Of a DNA stretch of 5,725 bases, positions 1 through 5,725 are shown in pieces. The translations under genes were made by a program, and so were the position numbers. The stretch spans positions 1-5,725 of the forward strand of contig JBAXXY010000167.1 of NCBI GenBank assembly GCA_037127655.1. The letters run 5' to 3'. Numbering within the stretch: position 1 is the stretch's first letter; every line of letters starts with the position of its first letter. The notes beneath the pieces are model-generated. The model was not told the DNA's origin. It saw only the letters and a program-made list of their open reading frames with translations, and did not search any database. Origin of the DNA: GWF2-38-69 sp037127655. GTDB lineage: Bacteria; Verrucomicrobiota; Lentisphaeria; Victivallales; GWF2-38-69.

Positions 1-1
1 A

Positions 2-799
2 TACACATCCGTTACTTTCTTTACTGATTTATATAAATTCCGCAAGATGATATTCAAACTAGCCAGAAGAGACCTCTCACATAGGTTTCTTAATTCCTAT
101 CTTGGAATTATCTGGGGCTGTCTGCTCCCTCTTATTACTGTAGGGGTATTGTGGTTTGTTTTTATATTCGGGTTCAAAGTGTCTGATTCTGTCGATGGAA
201 TTCCTTTTGTACTATGGGTTACGGCTGCTCAAGTACCATGGAGTTTTCTGATAGATGGAACGATAAACGGTACTCAATCAATAACTTCGTATGAATATCT
301 TGTCAAAAAAATTGTTTTTAAAGTTCATGCTCTGCCTCTTATAAGGATTTTTTCTTGTTTATTTGTTCATGTTGTTTTAGTGATAGTTATGATGATAGTG
401 TTTGTTTCATATGGATATATTTCTCTGTATTCATTTCAGATTCTGTATTATCTCTTCTGCTCAATAGTACTGCTTTTTGCTATATCTCTGATAACCGCTT
501 CTCTAAATGTGTTTACAAGGGATGTGTTTCAGATTGTTAATGTTCTGGCTCAGGTTGGCTTCTGGATAACACCTGTATTCTGGAAAGCGTCATCGCTTCC
601 TCAAAAGTATCAATTACTGGTTAAGCTAAACCCTTTTTTCTACATAACGGAGGGATACAGGTATTCTTTGTTATATAAAGTAGGTTTCTGGGAAAGCCCA
701 TATTGGGCTCTTGAATTTTGGGTAATGACACTGATTATACTGCTAATTGGAGTTTTAGTTTACAATAAGACAAGTCCTTACTTTGCAGATGTATTGTGA
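2..799 (+). CDS. wzm: Polysaccharide ABC transporter permease, Wzm/TagG type (5' partial)
   Basis: Membrane subunit of an ABC-2 type exporter that moves a lipid-linked glycan across the inner membrane with the ATPase encoded next. The first in-window ATG is at 47, but the frame is open to the left edge, and the residues before that ATG (YTSVTFFTDLYKFRK) look like the usual N-terminal cytoplasmic lead-in. The true start is therefore probably outside the window. Counting from the ATG at 47, I see the amphipathic segment LARRDLSHRFLNSYLG (5-20), then about six hydrophobic segments near 24-43, 53-72, 99-122, 132-156, 163-178 and 219-239. Family hallmarks are LVKKIVFK (85-92), FWITPVFW (172-179) and LNPFFYITEGYR (194-205). 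Length and topology fit the usual 255-270 residue permease. The partner ATPase follows after 96 bp. The glycan substrate cannot be read from this subunit. The family is secure; the symbol follows the Wzt-type partner. Confidence 0.93.
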   Translation, partial: YTSVTFFTDLYKFRKMIFKLARRDLSHRFLNSYLGIIWGCLLPLITVGVLWFVFIFGFKVSDSVDGIPFVLWVTAAQVPWSFLIDGTINGTQSITSYEYLVKKIVFKVHALPLIRIFSCLFVHVVLVIVMMIVFVSYGYISLYSFQILYYLFCSIVLLFAISLITASLNVFTRDVFQIVNVLAQVGFWITPVFWKASSLPQKYQLLVKLNPFFYITEGYRYSLLYKVGFWESPYWALEFWVMTLIILLIGVLVYNKTSPYFADVL

Positions 800-895
800 T
801 CCATGAACTTTCTCTTTATGTGCTAAGAATAAAGATAACATTACAACCCTTTAGGCCGCAATCAGTATCTAAGCGATGAAGCAATATTTGAGCGA

Positions 896-2221
896 ATGAG
901 TGATATTGTAATAAAAGTAGAAAATCTTACAAAGATTTATCATCTATATAATAAACATATAGACATACTTAAAGAGGTTCTGCACCCTTTCAGGAAGAAA
1001 TACCATCATGACTTTTATGCTCTAAAAGATGTTAGCTTCGAAATAAAGAAAGGAGAAACAGTCGGTATTATCGGCAAAAACGGCGCCGGCAAATCAACAC
1101 TGCTTAAAATATTGACAGGTGTACTGACTCAATCATCGGGCAATATATATGTTGACGGCAAAGTTGCTTCACTTCTGGAACTTGGTACGGGATTTCATCC
1201 TGACTTGACTGGACGAGAGAATATATTTTTTAATGGTACAATAAACGGCTTTTCTGATGCTTACATCAAATCTAAATTAGATTCAATAATTAATTTTGCC
1301 GATATAGGCGAATTCATTGACCAGCCATTAAGAGTATATTCGAGCGGAATGTATGTCAGGCTGGCCTTTTCTCTTAATGTTATGTTAGAACCGGAAATCA
1401 TGATTATAGATGAAGCCTTGAGCGTAGGAGACATAAACTTCCAGGTAAAATGTATGACTATGATAAATAAAATAAAAGAGAAAGGCTCAACTATTCTTTT
1501 TGTAAGCCATGATATAGGCACAGTCAGAAGCCTTTGTTCAAGGGGGATCTATTTGGAACATGGAGAGATTAAAGCTCTAGGCTCTGCTCCTGATGTTGCA
1601 GAATTATATATTCGTGATGTTCGTGAAGCGATGAATGCTGAACACAAACGATTTGCAAGGAAACCTCAAGGCTTTGAGCCTATAAACAACGAAATAGATG
1701 AAAAGTCTGACGGTATCGTTGCAAAGAAAGAAGAATTCAGAACATCTGAAGAATTCGATAAAAGAGTGTCCCATACAAGATACGGCACAGGTGAGGCAAA
1801 AGTCACTTATGTGGAATTTCTGAATTCATATAATGAACCTGTCAATACAGTCGAATTTGATCAGGAAATATCAATAAAAATATATTTTGAAAGCTTCGTT
1901 GAAGAGGAATTAACCATTATCTACTATGTACTTGATCAGAAAAGGAACTTCATACTTGGATCTGGGCCGCTTCTTTCTGGTTATAATTTACCGAAAATAA
2001 GAAAAAAAAAGTATGTTGTCACCTACAAAACTAAGCTCCCCCTTATGGAGGGTATATATAGCATTGATATTGAAATTAATAGGCCTGTAATACCTAATGA
2101 AACTGTCGATTTCCTGGATGTCGTAAGCAATGCCGTTGTATTCCGTATGGAAAGGCGCATACACTACCGTATATGGTCAAATGTATATATACCTAACAAA
2201 TATAGTATAATTGAAATATGA
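896..2221 (+). CDS. wzt: Polysaccharide ABC transporter ATP-binding protein with C-terminal Wzt-type carbohydrate-binding domain
   Basis: Cytoplasmic ATPase of the glycan exporter, 441 residues. The nucleotide-binding domain (about 4-243) has Walker A GKNGAGKST (60-68), a signature loop YSSGMYVRLAF (148-158) in place of canonical LSGGQ, Walker B EIMIIDEALSVGD (167-179, with D172 and E173) and the H-loop SHD (H205). LLELGTGFHPDLTGREN (93-109), with Glu where many ABC proteins have the Q-loop Gln, is typical of the Wzt/TagH branch. A charged linker (about 245-293) leads to a beta-rich domain (about 294-441) starting RYGTGEAKV and carrying LPLMEGIYSIDIEI (381-394), the pattern of the Wzt_C domain. 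In E. coli O8/O9a that domain binds the finished chain end before export. The ATG at 896 is the only usable start: the frame continues upstream to about 839 but contains no ATG, GTG or TTG. No clear Shine-Dalgarno sequence precedes it. The aminotransferase gene follows after 19 bp, so they are probably co-transcribed. Confidence 0.95.
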   Translation: MSDIVIKVENLTKIYHLYNKHIDILKEVLHPFRKKYHHDFYALKDVSFEIKKGETVGIIGKNGAGKSTLLKILTGVLTQSSGNIYVDGKVASLLELGTGFHPDLTGRENIFFNGTINGFSDAYIKSKLDSIINFADIGEFIDQPLRVYSSGMYVRLAFSLNVMLEPEIMIIDEALSVGDINFQVKCMTMINKIKEKGSTILFVSHDIGTVRSLCSRGIYLEHGEIKALGSAPDVAELYIRDVREAMNAEHKRFARKPQGFEPINNEIDEKSDGIVAKKEEFRTSEEFDKRVSHTRYGTGEAKVTYVEFLNSYNEPVNTVEFDQEISIKIYFESFVEEELTIIYYVLDQKRNFILGSGPLLSGYNLPKIRKKKYVVTYKTKLPLMEGIYSIDIEINRPVIPNETVDFLDVVSNAVVFRMERRIHYRIWSNVYIPNKYSIIEI

Positions 2222-2240
2222 GGGTACTGGTTAGAAAAAC

Positions 2241-3365
2241 ATGAAGAACAGTCTCATCTATGTTACACAACCTTCATTGCCTGCTTTGGAAGAGCTTGAG
2301 CCCTATCTTAAAGATATCTGGGACAGGAAATGCCTTACTAATAATGGGCATTATCATCAACTCTTCGAAGAAGCTTTATGCGAGTATCTGGGAGTCAAAT
2401 ATGTCTCATTATTCTGCAATGGGACTATAGCCATTCTTGCCGGCTTAAAAGCGCTTAATATAGCAGGAGAAGTTATAACAACACCTTTCACTTTTGTTGC
2501 CACAACCCATTCGCTTAAATGGTCAGGTATTACACCAGTATTCTGTGATATTGAACAAAACACATGCAATATTGATTCAGATAAAATAGAAAATTTAATC
2601 ACAGAGAATACAAAGGCTATTCTCCCTGTTCATGTTTATGGCAATCCATGCAATGTTGAGAAGATTCGATGTATTGCTGATAAATATAACCTAAAAGTAT
2701 TTTATGATGCAGCTCATGCTTTCGGTGTAAAATATAAGGAACAGCCGATTGGCTGCTTCGGCAATATTACGATGCTGAGTTTTCATGCTACAAAGATATT
2801 TAATACATTCGAAGGCGGAGCTCTGGTTACTAACGACTCGGAGCTAAAGAACAAAATAGATAAAATTAAAAATTTTGCCTTTGAAAATGAAACTACGATT
2901 TCAGGACTTGGAATAAATGGTAAAATGAATGAGTTTCAGGCAGCATTAGGTTTTATTCAGCTTAAGTATATTGACGCCTATATAGCAAAGAATAAAAAAA
3001 TTGCCGAAATCTATAGGAATGGTCTAGAGGATATTCCGGGTATTAGGTTTTTAGATAATATCGAATATGCCAGGCTAAACTATTCTTACTTTCCCATTTT
3101 TGTAGATGCAAAACTCTATGGAATAAACCGAGACGAACTTTATTCAAAACTTAAAGGGTATAGTATACATACAAGAAGATACTTTTTTCCGCTAATCAGC
3201 AACTTAAAAATATATAATGATTTACCTTCGTCTAGAATAGGCAACCTGCCTGTTGCCAATAAAATCTCTGAAGAAGTCCTATGCCTTCCAATATATCCGG
3301 ATTTATGTCTAACTGAAGTCGATAGAATACTAAAAATTATTAGCGCAAATATGGGTAGACTATGA
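2241..3365 (+). CDS. PLP-dependent sugar-nucleotide aminotransferase, DegT/DnrJ/EryC1/StrS family (VioA-like)
   Basis: Predicted to transfer an amino group, normally from glutamate, to a keto-deoxy sugar nucleotide, giving an aminosugar precursor. The protein is 374 residues, full length for the family. The N-terminus (VTQPSLPALEELEPYLKDIW, 8-27, then CLTNNGHYHQLFEEAL) is the usual opening. FCNGTIAILAGLKAL (58-72) forms the phosphate-binding turn. YDAAHAFG (155-162) supplies D156, expected to contact the PLP ring nitrogen, and H159. SFHATKIFNTFEGG (180-193) carries the Schiff-base lysine K185. NGKMNEFQAALG (226-237) is the conserved subunit-interface segment. The FHATK-x-FNT-x-EGG form resembles VioA/FdtB-type enzymes acting on dTDP-4-keto or 3-keto 6-deoxyhexoses, but the exact sugar and position cannot be fixed. 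The start is bounded by an in-frame TAG at 2232; the nearest purine-rich stretch, GAGGG, lies about 16 nt upstream. The acyltransferase gene shortly downstream fits a VioA-VioB style pair. Confidence 0.93.
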   Translation: MKNSLIYVTQPSLPALEELEPYLKDIWDRKCLTNNGHYHQLFEEALCEYLGVKYVSLFCNGTIAILAGLKALNIAGEVITTPFTFVATTHSLKWSGITPVFCDIEQNTCNIDSDKIENLITENTKAILPVHVYGNPCNVEKIRCIADKYNLKVFYDAAHAFGVKYKEQPIGCFGNITMLSFHATKIFNTFEGGALVTNDSELKNKIDKIKNFAFENETTISGLGINGKMNEFQAALGFIQLKYIDAYIAKNKKIAEIYRNGLEDIPGIRFLDNIEYARLNYSYFPIFVDAKLYGINRDELYSKLKGYSIHTRRYFFPLISNLKIYNDLPSSRIGNLPVANKISEEVLCLPIYPDLCLTEVDRILKIISANMGRL

Positions 3366-3472
3366 ACCAACTCAAAATGAAAAGGGAACTTAATTCTATA
3401 GATCAAATAAGTAGTATGCTAAATGATTATAATATTGAATTAATGTTATCTTATGAAAATTTCAGAAAATAA
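3362..3472 (+). CDS. Possible 36-residue small ORF bridging the aminotransferase and acyltransferase genes
   Basis: The ATG at 3362 overlaps the aminotransferase stop in an ATGA arrangement, and the ORF runs to TAA at 3470-3472, 20 bp inside the acyltransferase gene. It begins MNQLKMKREL and ends MLSYENFRK; an internal ATG at 3377 is also possible. It has no signal peptide, membrane segment or domain that I recognise. It occupies almost the whole 87-bp gap, and the acyltransferase start at 3453 has no visible ribosome binding site. One reading is that translation of this ORF couples the two neighbours. It could equally be a chance ORF or a decayed N-terminal fragment. The acyltransferase N-terminus looks complete without it, so a simple frameshift joining the two is not favoured. 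Support is positional only. Confidence 0.3.
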   Translation: MNQLKMKRELNSIDQISSMLNDYNIELMLSYENFRK

Positions 3473-4133
3473 ATTTACTTTTTTAGGATATTGCCAACCT
3501 GTTCTTTCTATGCTCCTAGAAATAATTTTTGCCTCTCATGGGAATGATTTCTCGATAGATATAGTATGCAATATGGAGCATTCTGAGTTTGAATCTGTTC
3601 CATATATGCCAAGCAATAACATCTCAAATACTATTATCTACTACACATCATGGGAAAAAAATAAATCACGATTTTGTATTGGAGTTTCAAAACCCCAATC
3701 AAAACTCATTGTTTATGAATTTTTTAATAAAAACTTTGGCATATTAGTTAATGAATATACGAAACTCATCCATCCTTTTTCCTCAGTCTCAAATACTACT
3801 ACTATATCTTATGGTTCAGTCATAAACCCAGGAGTAATCATTGCTCCTTTTTCGCAAATTAAAAATTTCGTAACTATCAATAGAAGTGTTTCTATCGGGC
3901 ATCATACCGTGATAGAAGATTTTTCCACAATTAATCCAGGATCAAATATTGCTGGAAAATGTTTGATAGAAAGTGGGGTAACCATTGGTATGGGAGCGAA
4001 TATCATTGATGGACTAACAATAGGTAGAAATTCTATTATTGGCGCAGGTTCTTTGGTAACAAAAAATATACCCCCTAATGTTGTTGCTTACGGAAACCCG
4101 GCAAAAGTTATAAGAGAAATAAATCGTGCTTAA
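3453..4133 (+). CDS. Sugar N-acyltransferase, left-handed beta-helix, PglD/NeuD/VioB type
   Basis: Predicted to transfer an acyl group from acyl-CoA to the amino group of a nucleotide-linked aminosugar, probably the product of the aminotransferase just upstream. The protein has 226 residues. The N-terminal alpha/beta sugar-binding part (about 7-105) opens with FTFLGYCQPVLSMLLEIIF. From about 107 a hexapeptide-repeat beta-helix follows (VINPGVIIAPFSQI, VSIGHHTVIEDFSTINPGSN, VTIGMGANIIDGLTIG), closing with the standard GNPAKVIRE (214-222). H150 of SIGHH aligns by eye with the catalytic histidine of PglD. The position nine residues later, His in PglD, appears to be Thr159 here. The ATG at 3453 is the best start: an in-frame TAA lies at 3441 and the N-terminus matches the family opening. 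No Shine-Dalgarno sequence is visible, and the gene looks more AT-rich than its downstream neighbour. Its last 8 bp overlap the BKACE gene. Fold and general role are firm; acceptor sugar and donor are not known. Confidence 0.9.
   Translation: MKISENKFTFLGYCQPVLSMLLEIIFASHGNDFSIDIVCNMEHSEFESVPYMPSNNISNTIIYYTSWEKNKSRFCIGVSKPQSKLIVYEFFNKNFGILVNEYTKLIHPFSSVSNTTTISYGSVINPGVIIAPFSQIKNFVTINRSVSIGHHTVIEDFSTINPGSNIAGKCLIESGVTIGMGANIIDGLTIGRNSIIGAGSLVTKNIPPNVVAYGNPAKVIREINRA
4112..4128 (+). promoter_or_regulatory. Ribosome binding site and GTG start of the BKACE gene, inside the acyltransferase 3' end
   Basis: AAGAGA at 4112-4117 sits 8 nt before a GTG at 4126-4128. This fixes the BKACE start inside the last codons of the acyltransferase, with an 8-bp overlap. 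Starting at GTG keeps the family's N-terminal strand (KIIINFTPTG); the next in-frame ATG at 4173 would delete it. The overlap implies co-transcription and probably translational coupling. Confidence 0.6.
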
Positions 4134-4974
4134 AATACCGGATAAAATAATCATTAATTTTACACCGACGGGAATGCTCCCGACTAAAGAAAAGACTCCT
4201 TTTGTTCCTATTTCGATAAATGAAATAATTGAAGATGTTCATCAGGCATACAAAGTTGGAATAACAATGGTTCATCTGCATGCTAGAGATGAAGTGACAG
4301 GAATACCAACTCATAAAGCAGAGGTATACGCAAAGATTATCGAAGGTATAAGGATTTTTGCCCCTGATCTGATTATATGCGCATCTTTAAGCGGTCGAAA
4401 CTATAGTGAATTTGATAAGCGCGCTGAGGTATTATACTTAGACGGCGCAGCTAAACCTGATATGGGAAGCCTTACTCTTAGTTCCCTGAATTTCAATAAA
4501 AATTCTTCTATCAATGAACCGGAAATGATAATGAAACTTGCTCAAGCTATGCTTGAGCTTGGCATTAAACCGGAACTGGAAGCCTTTGATGCCGGAATGA
4601 TAAATTACGCAAAGTATTTGATAAAAAAACAGTTGATCAAGCCTCCTTTCTATTTCAATCTTATCTTTGGCAATATTGCCTGTGCCCAACCTGATCTTTT
4701 ACATGCAGGAGTGATGATAAATGATTTACCTGATAACAGCATATGTTCATTGGGAGGTATTGGCGATGCCCAAATAGTTATGAATTCGATAGCTGTTGCC
4801 ATGGGCTACGGAGTAAGAATTGGTATTGAAGATAATATTTATTTTGATAGCAGCCGCAGTAAATTATCAACAAATATGGAGTTTCTTGAAAGGATTCACG
4901 ATATTATTATTCATCATGACAAAGAGGTTATGGCTTCCAACGAATTAAGAAAGTTATTCAATATGCCGCACTAA
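4126..4974 (+). CDS. Beta-keto acid cleavage enzyme, BKACE family (formerly DUF849)
   Basis: Family members are cytoplasmic Zn-dependent enzymes that convert a beta-keto acid plus acetyl-CoA into acetoacetate plus a new acyl-CoA. The founding member, Kce of lysine fermentation, acts on 3-keto-5-aminohexanoate and yields 3-aminobutyryl-CoA. The protein here has 282 residues, normal length. VHLHARD (49-55) provides the metal-binding histidines H50 and H52. ELEAFDAGM (150-158) carries the conserved Glu (E152). VRIGIEDN (230-237) carries R231, E235 and D236, corresponding by eye to the catalytic Arg, third metal ligand and Asp of Kce. SGRNYSEFDKRAEVLYL (89-105), PDMGSLTLSSLNF (111-123) and LSTN (247-250) are further family-type segments. 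It therefore looks catalytically intact. The substrate is unknown: the family uses many different beta-keto acids. It overlaps the sugar N-acyltransferase gene by 8 bp, so supply of an acyl-CoA for that enzyme is an attractive but unproven role. Confidence 0.9.
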   Translation: MLKIPDKIIINFTPTGMLPTKEKTPFVPISINEIIEDVHQAYKVGITMVHLHARDEVTGIPTHKAEVYAKIIEGIRIFAPDLIICASLSGRNYSEFDKRAEVLYLDGAAKPDMGSLTLSSLNFNKNSSINEPEMIMKLAQAMLELGIKPELEAFDAGMINYAKYLIKKQLIKPPFYFNLIFGNIACAQPDLLHAGVMINDLPDNSICSLGGIGDAQIVMNSIAVAMGYGVRIGIEDNIYFDSSRSKLSTNMEFLERIHDIIIHHDKEVMASNELRKLFNMPH

Positions 4975-5025
4975 TTCAAGGTATTGCAGGATAATGATAT
5001 AACTGCCGTATTCTATGTTTAATGC

Positions 5026-5724
5026 TCAAATAGTTTTCCCTTGCCTATAGACTGGAAAATAATTGGCATCGACACAATTTCTTTTTATTGCCAATTCATT
5101 ATACACTTGTTTGTTGATAATACGCCCACAAAGCCATGTAGTCTTAACTCCATTTGACCATCCCTTCTTAAATGCGGCTAATCCATTATTACTATTATCA
5201 CAAAGGCCAGGCACTCCGCCTAGATTTAGCCAATGCAGCCGGTCTTTAAAATATTCCAGAACTGCTAATTTCAAAGCGTAGCTAGCATGTAGTTCATACC
5301 CTCTTGCTCCTATAGCAACCAGATGCCCATGAGCAACCTCTCCCTGTATATACCACCAATCCAATGCTATTGTTTCATTATCGACAGAAGCACGAAATAA
5401 TACAATCCCAGGTACAGCAAGCTGTATCTGAAAAGCTCTTCTGGAGAAGGTGCTGATACCGGTAATATTTTTACATAACACCAATTCTCCATAGAGTCTG
5501 CACCAATCATCAAGAAAGTCGGAAGGATTAGCACAAAGTTCAATTTGCATATGATGTTGAGCGCTAAGTGCAAATTTAAGATGTGTTTTTGAAATAAAGT
5601 TTTTGAAGGGTTTTTCCAGATCAACACTGTAATGTTTCTTAAACGGTATTACATAATCAAAGCAAGATAATAACAAATCTTGATCATACTCACCGAAAGG
5701 ATCACTAACCAATACTACAGAAAC
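5026..5724 (-). CDS. FemAB-like GNAT-fold acyltransferase (5' partial)
   Basis: Only the C-terminal portion, 232 residues, is in the window; the frame is open to the right edge. A TTG at 5710-5712 is not a convincing start because VSVV precedes it in frame and leads into what looks like a beta-strand before SDPFGEYD. Counting from the residue encoded by that TTG, family-type segments are ISTFSRRAFQIQLAVPGIVLFRA split across 86-108, HGHLVAIGARGYELHASYAL (128-147), WLNLGGVPG (161-169) and NGLAAFKKGWSN (176-187), ending NYFPVYRQGKTI. This is the second GNAT half of FemAB/BioF2-like proteins (Acetyltransf_6 type), which transfer acyl or aminoacyl groups; many members are linked to cell-wall or exopolysaccharide genes. 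Donor and acceptor are unknown. Probably about a third of the protein is missing. It converges on the BKACE gene with 51 bp between stops, so it belongs to a separate transcript. Confidence 0.8.
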   Translation of the reverse strand, partial: VSVVLVSDPFGEYDQDLLLSCFDYVIPFKKHYSVDLEKPFKNFISKTHLKFALSAQHHMQIELCANPSDFLDDWCRLYGELVLCKNITGISTFSRRAFQIQLAVPGIVLFRASVDNETIALDWWYIQGEVAHGHLVAIGARGYELHASYALKLAVLEYFKDRLHWLNLGGVPGLCDNSNNGLAAFKKGWSNGVKTTWLCGRIINKQVYNELAIKRNCVDANYFPVYRQGKTI

Positions 5725-5725
5725 C

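Noticed and set aside
355..540. Cys/Ser-rich 61-residue ORF inside the permease gene in another frame
   Set aside because: Composition reflects an out-of-frame reading of hydrophobic codons; the permease frame explains the region.
813..835. Inverted repeat TCTTTAT / ATAAAGA with a 9-nt loop after the permease stop
   Set aside because: The stem is 7 bp with a single G-C pair and no following T-run, too weak for a terminator. It may be chance in AT-rich sequence.
1261..1521. Reverse-strand ORF within the ATPase gene
   Set aside because: Lies wholly antisense to the strongly conserved signature and Walker B region; no protein-like motifs of its own.
2357..3406. Two reverse-strand ORFs (2357-2602 and 3140-3406) across the aminotransferase gene
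   Set aside because: Antisense shadows of a well-supported gene, with no recognisable domain or start signal.
4108..4689. Two reverse-strand ORFs (4108-4314 and 4438-4689) across the BKACE gene
   Set aside because: Antisense to conserved BKACE motifs; no family features.
4975..5025. Expected bidirectional terminator between the convergent genes
   Set aside because: GGTATTGCAG and CTGCCGTATT form only a broken stem and no T-tract flanks it, so I do not call a terminator.
5063..5627. Plus-strand ORF 5063-5281 and alternate minus-strand ORF 5367-5627 within the GNAT gene
   Set aside because: Both are out-of-frame or antisense readings of the FemAB-like gene, whose motifs run continuously through the region.
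5710..5712. TTG as the start of the GNAT gene
   Set aside because: The frame is open upstream to the window edge and the visible protein is short for the family, so the start is probably outside the window.

Overview
The window is a piece of a cell-surface polysaccharide (O-antigen or capsule type) gene cluster from an AT-rich bacterium. Five larger genes and one doubtful small ORF lie on the + strand, and one gene converges on them from the - strand. The export pair (an ABC-2 permease plus an ATPase with a C-terminal sugar-binding domain of the Wzt type) points to ABC transporter-dependent glycan export, most likely in a Gram-negative. No ribosomal or other phylogenetic marker is present, so I do not name a taxon. 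Ribosome binding sites are weak, and codon use favours A/T-ending codons with many ATA and AGA.

Layout. Positions 2-799 hold the permease, whose reading frame is open to the left edge, so its start lies outside the window. Positions 896-2221 hold the Wzt-like ATPase. Positions 2241-3365 hold a PLP-dependent sugar aminotransferase of the DegT/DnrJ/EryC1/StrS family, closest by eye to VioA-type 4-aminosugar enzymes. A possible 36-codon ORF (3362-3472) bridges to a left-handed beta-helix sugar N-acyltransferase of the PglD/NeuD/VioB type (3453-4133). This overlaps by 8 bp a GTG-started beta-keto acid cleavage enzyme (BKACE, formerly DUF849) at 4126-4974. After a 51-bp convergent gap, the - strand carries the C-terminal part of a FemAB-like GNAT protein (5026-5724), whose 5' end lies beyond the right edge.

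How the genes may work together. The aminotransferase would put an amino group on a nucleotide-linked keto-deoxy sugar, and the beta-helix enzyme would acylate that amine from an acyl-CoA. Enzymes of the BKACE family convert a beta-keto acid plus acetyl-CoA into acetoacetate plus a new acyl-CoA. A BKACE gene overlapping an acyl-CoA-using sugar N-acyltransferase suggests that the cluster makes its own unusual acyl donor for the aminosugar. The finished chain would be recognised by the Wzt C-terminal domain and exported through the permease. The acyl-donor idea is inference; the gene identities are well supported. No glycosyltransferase, mobile element, CRISPR array, tRNA or rRNA was seen. The only long stretches without strong coding potential are short intergenic gaps (96, 19, 87 and 51 bp).
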